The notes below the pieces were generated by a model. The model was not told where the DNA came from. It saw only the letters and a list, made by a program, of their open reading frames with translations, and did not search any database. The position numbers and the translations under genes are program-made. Below are positions 6,480-8,543 of a DNA stretch of 8,543 bases, piece by piece (within the stretch, counting starts at the first letter, position 1; the number at the start of each line of letters is the position of its first letter). This DNA is from JAJRVH01 sp964505995. GTDB lineage: Bacteria; Pseudomonadota; Zetaproteobacteria; Mariprofundales; Mariprofundaceae. The DNA is taken from contig CAZDLB010000079.1 in assembly GCA_964505995.1 (NCBI GenBank), positions 1 to 8,543 on the forward strand. Reading direction: 5' to 3'.

Positions 6480-7873
6480 GCCGCGGGAAGGATCAGCTTT
6501 ATGTCTACAACAGCCTGACACGGCGCAAGGAGGCCTTCGAGCCGCGCGTGCCCGGGCAGGTCGGCATGTATGTCTGCGGTGTTACCGTCTATGACTATTG
6601 CCATGTCGGTCATGCGCGCGTGATGGTCGTTTTCGATGTCATCTACCGCTGGCTCATCGAGCTCGGTTTCGCGGTCGATTACGTGCGCAACTTCACCGAT
6701 GTCGATGACAAGATCATCGCGCGCGCCAACGAGCGCGGCATCGCGATCGAGGATCTGACCGAGGAGATGATCGCCGCCTTCCATGAGGATGCCGATGCGC
6801 TCGGCTGTCTGCGGCCCAGCCATGAGCCGCGCGCCACACGGCACATGGACGCGATGATCGCGATGATCCGGGCGCTGATGGATCAGGGGCATGCCTATGT
6901 CGGCGCGTCGGGCGATGTGCTGTATGCGGTGCGCAGCTTTCCCGAATACGGCCGGCTCTCCGGCAAGAACATCGACGAGCTGGAGGCGGGAAGCCGGGTG
7001 GAGGTGGATCAGGGCAAGCGCGATCCGCTGGATTTCGTGCTGTGGAAACTCGCCAAGCCCGGTGAGCCGGCCTGGGATTCGCCCTGGGGGGCGGGAAGGC
7101 CCGGCTGGCACATCGAATGTTCGGCGATGAGCTGCGAGCATCTCGGCGACAGCTTCGATATCCATGGCGGCGGCATGGATCTGAAGTTTCCGCATCACGA
7201 GAATGAGATCGCGCAGGCGAAGGCCGCGAATCACGGCGGCTTCGCGCGCTACTGGCTGCATAACGGCTTCGTCAACATCAACGCCGAGAAGATGAGCAAG
7301 TCGCTGGGCAACTTCTTCACTATCCGCGAGATCACGGCGCGCTATCACCCGGAGGTGCTGCGCATGTTCATGCTCGGCACGCATTATCGCTCGCCGCTGG
7401 ATTTCTCCGACGCGGCGCTGGATGCGGCGAAGGCCGGGCTGGAGCGGCTGTATGAAACCGCCAGGCGCATCGAGGGGCTGGATGAGCGGGCCGACTATCA
7501 GCATCTGCCCGAGGCCTTTGTCGCGGCGATGAACGATGACTTCAATACGCCGGCGGCGCTTGCGGCGCTGTTCGACACCTCGCGCGAGATCAACCGCGAA
7601 CTCAATGCCGGCCGCGTGCCGAAGGCCGCGATCGAGCGGTTTCGCGCGATGACGGAGATCCTCGGCGTCGTGCAGCAGAACCCCGAAGCCTGGTTCCGGG
7701 GCGGGGATGCCGATGCGCAGAGGATCGAGGCGCTGATCGCCGAGCGCAACGAGGCCCGCAAGAAGCGCGATTTCGCGCGTGCCGATGCGATCCGTGACCA
7801 GCTCGCGGCCGAGGGCATCATCCTGGAGGATGGGGCCGGGGGAACGACATGGAAGCGGGGAGGATCGAGATGA
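6476..7873 (+). CDS. cysS: Cysteine--tRNA ligase
   Basis: CysS charges tRNA-Cys with cysteine. The 465 residues are close to E. coli's 461. The catalytic core carries YVCGVTVYDYCHVGHAR (32-48), with zinc ligand Cys34 and HVGH at 43-46. The remaining zinc ligands are Cys215 (WHIECSAMS) and His240/Glu244 (FPHHENEIAQ), and KMSKSLGNF (272-280) is the KMSKS loop. RNFTDVDDKII (71-81) and FDIHGGGMDLKFPH (227-240) are also typical. The C-terminal domain begins near residue 350 and ends with ILEDGAGGTTWKR, as usual for the family. The start is well supported: AGGAG at 6466-6470 lies five bases before the ATG, which overlaps the gltX stop as ATGA. All visible catalytic and zinc residues are intact. The downstream neighbour cysC is also a sulfur-metabolism gene. 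Confidence 0.98.
   Translation: MSRGKDQLYVYNSLTRRKEAFEPRVPGQVGMYVCGVTVYDYCHVGHARVMVVFDVIYRWLIELGFAVDYVRNFTDVDDKIIARANERGIAIEDLTEEMIAAFHEDADALGCLRPSHEPRATRHMDAMIAMIRALMDQGHAYVGASGDVLYAVRSFPEYGRLSGKNIDELEAGSRVEVDQGKRDPLDFVLWKLAKPGEPAWDSPWGAGRPGWHIECSAMSCEHLGDSFDIHGGGMDLKFPHHENEIAQAKAANHGGFARYWLHNGFVNINAEKMSKSLGNFFTIREITARYHPEVLRMFMLGTHYRSPLDFSDAALDAAKAGLERLYETARRIEGLDERADYQHLPEAFVAAMNDDFNTPAALAALFDTSREINRELNAGRVPKAAIERFRAMTEILGVVQQNPEAWFRGGDADAQRIEALIAERNEARKKRDFARADAIRDQLAAEGIILEDGAGGTTWKRGGSR
7857..7863 (+). promoter_or_regulatory. Shine-Dalgarno sequence favouring the 7870 start of cysC
   Basis: GGGGAGG lies six bases before the ATG at 7870, which itself overlaps the cysS TGA as ATGA. An alternative ATG at 7849 has GGGGGA (7838-7843) five bases upstream, so it cannot be excluded. 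The 7870 choice follows the overlap pattern of the neighbouring junctions. Confidence 0.65.
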
Positions 7874-8478
7874 GCAAACTGAAAAGCAGCAATGTCGTCT
7901 GGCATCCGGCGCAGGTGACGCGCGAGATGCGCGAGAAGCTCAACGGCCACAAGGGCGCGCTGCTGTGGTTCACCGGACTTTCCGGTGCCGGCAAGTCCAC
8001 GCTGGCGCATGCGGTCGAGGAGCGGCTGTTCGGGATGGGCTGCCGCACCTTTGTCATCGATGGCGACAACGTGCGCCATGGCCTGTGCGGCGATCTGGGA
8101 TTCTCGGATGCGGACCGGGTCGAGAACATCCGCCGGGTCGGCGAGGTTGCGCATCTGTTCGTCGAGGCCGGCATCCTGACGCTGACGGCCTTCATCTCGC
8201 CCTTCCGGGCCGATCGGGAGCGCGTGCGAAAGATCAATGGGACGGATTTCATCGAGGTGTTCTGCGACACGCCGCTTGAGGTCTGCGAGGCGCGCGACGT
8301 CAAGGGCCTCTACAGACGCGCGCGGGCCGGCGAGATCCCGGATTTCACCGGTGTTTCCTCGCCCTATGAGGCGCCCGAGGCGCCGGAGATTCACATCAAT
8401 ACCGGCGCGGATGAGCTGAGTGTCTGCGTGGATCAGGTGGTTGACTATCTTCGAGCCCGGGGGATCATCGGCGCATGA
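7870..8478 (+). CDS. cysC: Adenylyl-sulfate kinase (APS kinase)
   Basis: CysC phosphorylates APS with ATP to give PAPS, used for sulfate reduction or as donor for sulfotransferases. The 202 residues match E. coli's 201. Visible are the Walker A motif GLSGAGKST (36-44), DGDNVRHGL (64-72), the region DRVENIRRVGEVA (82-94) and FISPFRADR (108-116), where Ser110 matches the E. coli Ser109 that is phosphorylated. KGLYRRAR (145-152) and FTGVSSPYEAPE (159-170) close the APS-binding part. No CysN/CysD domain is fused to it, and none is in the window, so APS must be made elsewhere. The preferred start overlaps the cysS stop (ATGA); starting at 7849 would add seven residues. An rmlA-like gene follows, so a role in sulfating a surface polysaccharide is possible besides cysteine synthesis. 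That is inference from position only. Confidence 0.96.
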   Translation: MSKLKSSNVVWHPAQVTREMREKLNGHKGALLWFTGLSGAGKSTLAHAVEERLFGMGCRTFVIDGDNVRHGLCGDLGFSDADRVENIRRVGEVAHLFVEAGILTLTAFISPFRADRERVRKINGTDFIEVFCDTPLEVCEARDVKGLYRRARAGEIPDFTGVSSPYEAPEAPEIHINTGADELSVCVDQVVDYLRARGIIGA

Positions 8479-8516
8479 ACAGATACAACGTCTGGCAAGG
8501 GGGGTACCAGGCATGA
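8475..8516 (+). CDS. Possible 13-codon coupling mini-ORF between cysC and the next gene
   Basis: An ATG at 8475 shares ATGA with the cysC stop. It is followed by 12 further codons (MNRYNVWQGGYQA) and a TGA at 8514-8516, which in turn shares ATGA with the ATG of the next gene at 8513. GGGGGA (8459-8464) lies ten bases before its start. The strong AAGGGGGG (8497-8504) for the next gene lies inside it. The product is too short to assign. It may act as a minicistron that carries ribosomes across the 34-base gap between cysC and the next gene, or it may be chance. Confidence 0.3.
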   Translation: MNRYNVWQGGYQA

Positions 8517-8543
8517 AGGGCATCATTCTGGCCGGTGGTTCCG
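8513..8543 (+). CDS. rmlA: Sugar-1-phosphate nucleotidyltransferase, N-terminus only; probably glucose-1-phosphate thymidylyltransferase
   Basis: Only ten codons are visible, MKGIILAGGS, before the window ends. This is the start of the nucleotide-binding signature of sugar-phosphate nucleotidyltransferases, and the exact form MKGIILAGGS is typical of RmlA/RfbA. That enzyme makes dTDP-glucose from glucose 1-phosphate and dTTP, the first step to dTDP-rhamnose. The start is well supported by AAGGGGGG (8497-8504), eight bases upstream. Related enzymes such as glucose-1-phosphate cytidylyltransferase start similarly (MKAVILAGG), so the family is likelier than the exact member. If correct, the operon runs on into surface-polysaccharide synthesis. 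Confidence 0.65.
   Translation, partial: MKGIILAGGS

Noticed and set aside
973..8526. Long open frames on the - strand opposite nearly every gene (for example 2562-4598, 678 codons, and 973-2574, 533 codons)
   Set aside because: The main ones are in codon register with the + strand genes opposite them. In that register a - strand stop needs TTA, CTA or TCA on the + strand, all rare codons in this GC-rich sequence. The predicted proteins are His/Arg/Gln-rich with no recognisable domain, and one runs across both kdsA and eno.
1..8543. Search for mobile elements, CRISPR repeats, tRNA genes and foreign-looking islands
   Set aside because: No terminal repeats, transposase or integrase motifs, regularly spaced repeats or tRNA-like cloverleaf were seen. 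Base and codon use look even from end to end, and coding sequence fills almost all of the window.

Overview
The window is a dense, one-directional block of bacterial housekeeping genes, all on the + strand. The composition is GC-rich (by eye about 60-65%). kdsA (Kdo for lipopolysaccharide), ftsB and an E. coli-type single-chain PurL point to a Gram-negative proteobacterium. The order pyrG-kdsA-eno-ftsB, familiar from Pseudomonas and relatives, suggests a gammaproteobacterium. I cannot name a genus.

Layout: (1) 1-890, the 3' part of purL (glutaminase domain). (2) 891-990, a 100-base gap with a 7+7 inverted repeat just before pyrG. (3) 991-3452, pyrG and kdsA, joined by an ATGA stop/start overlap. 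(4) 3453-3506, a short leader with a perfect hairpin. (5) 3507-5112, eno (GTG start) and ftsB (GTG start), with two back-to-back hairpins at the end of eno. (6) 5109-8478, gltX, cysS and cysC, each joined to the gene before it by ATGA. (7) 8475-8516, a 13-codon mini-ORF sharing ATGA with cysC on one side and with the next gene on the other. (8) 8513-8543, the first ten codons of a sugar-1-phosphate nucleotidyltransferase, probably rmlA. No gene-free stretch reaches 300 bases; the longest gap is the 100 bases before pyrG.

The genes serve nucleotide synthesis (purL, pyrG), CMP-Kdo supply for LPS (pyrG makes CTP, kdsA makes Kdo-8-phosphate), glycolysis (eno makes PEP, a kdsA substrate), cell division (ftsB), translation (gltX, cysS) and sulfate activation (cysC). 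The end appears to lead into nucleotide-sugar synthesis.

I see no mobile element, CRISPR, tRNA, rRNA or new defence-type system. What deserves a second look is small-scale: RNA hairpins around pyrG and eno, the chain of ATGA overlaps ending in the mini-ORF, a KdsA with the metal-enzyme cysteine, gltX-cysS where ispD-ispF often lies, cysC placed before an rmlA-like gene, and an excess of GATC.
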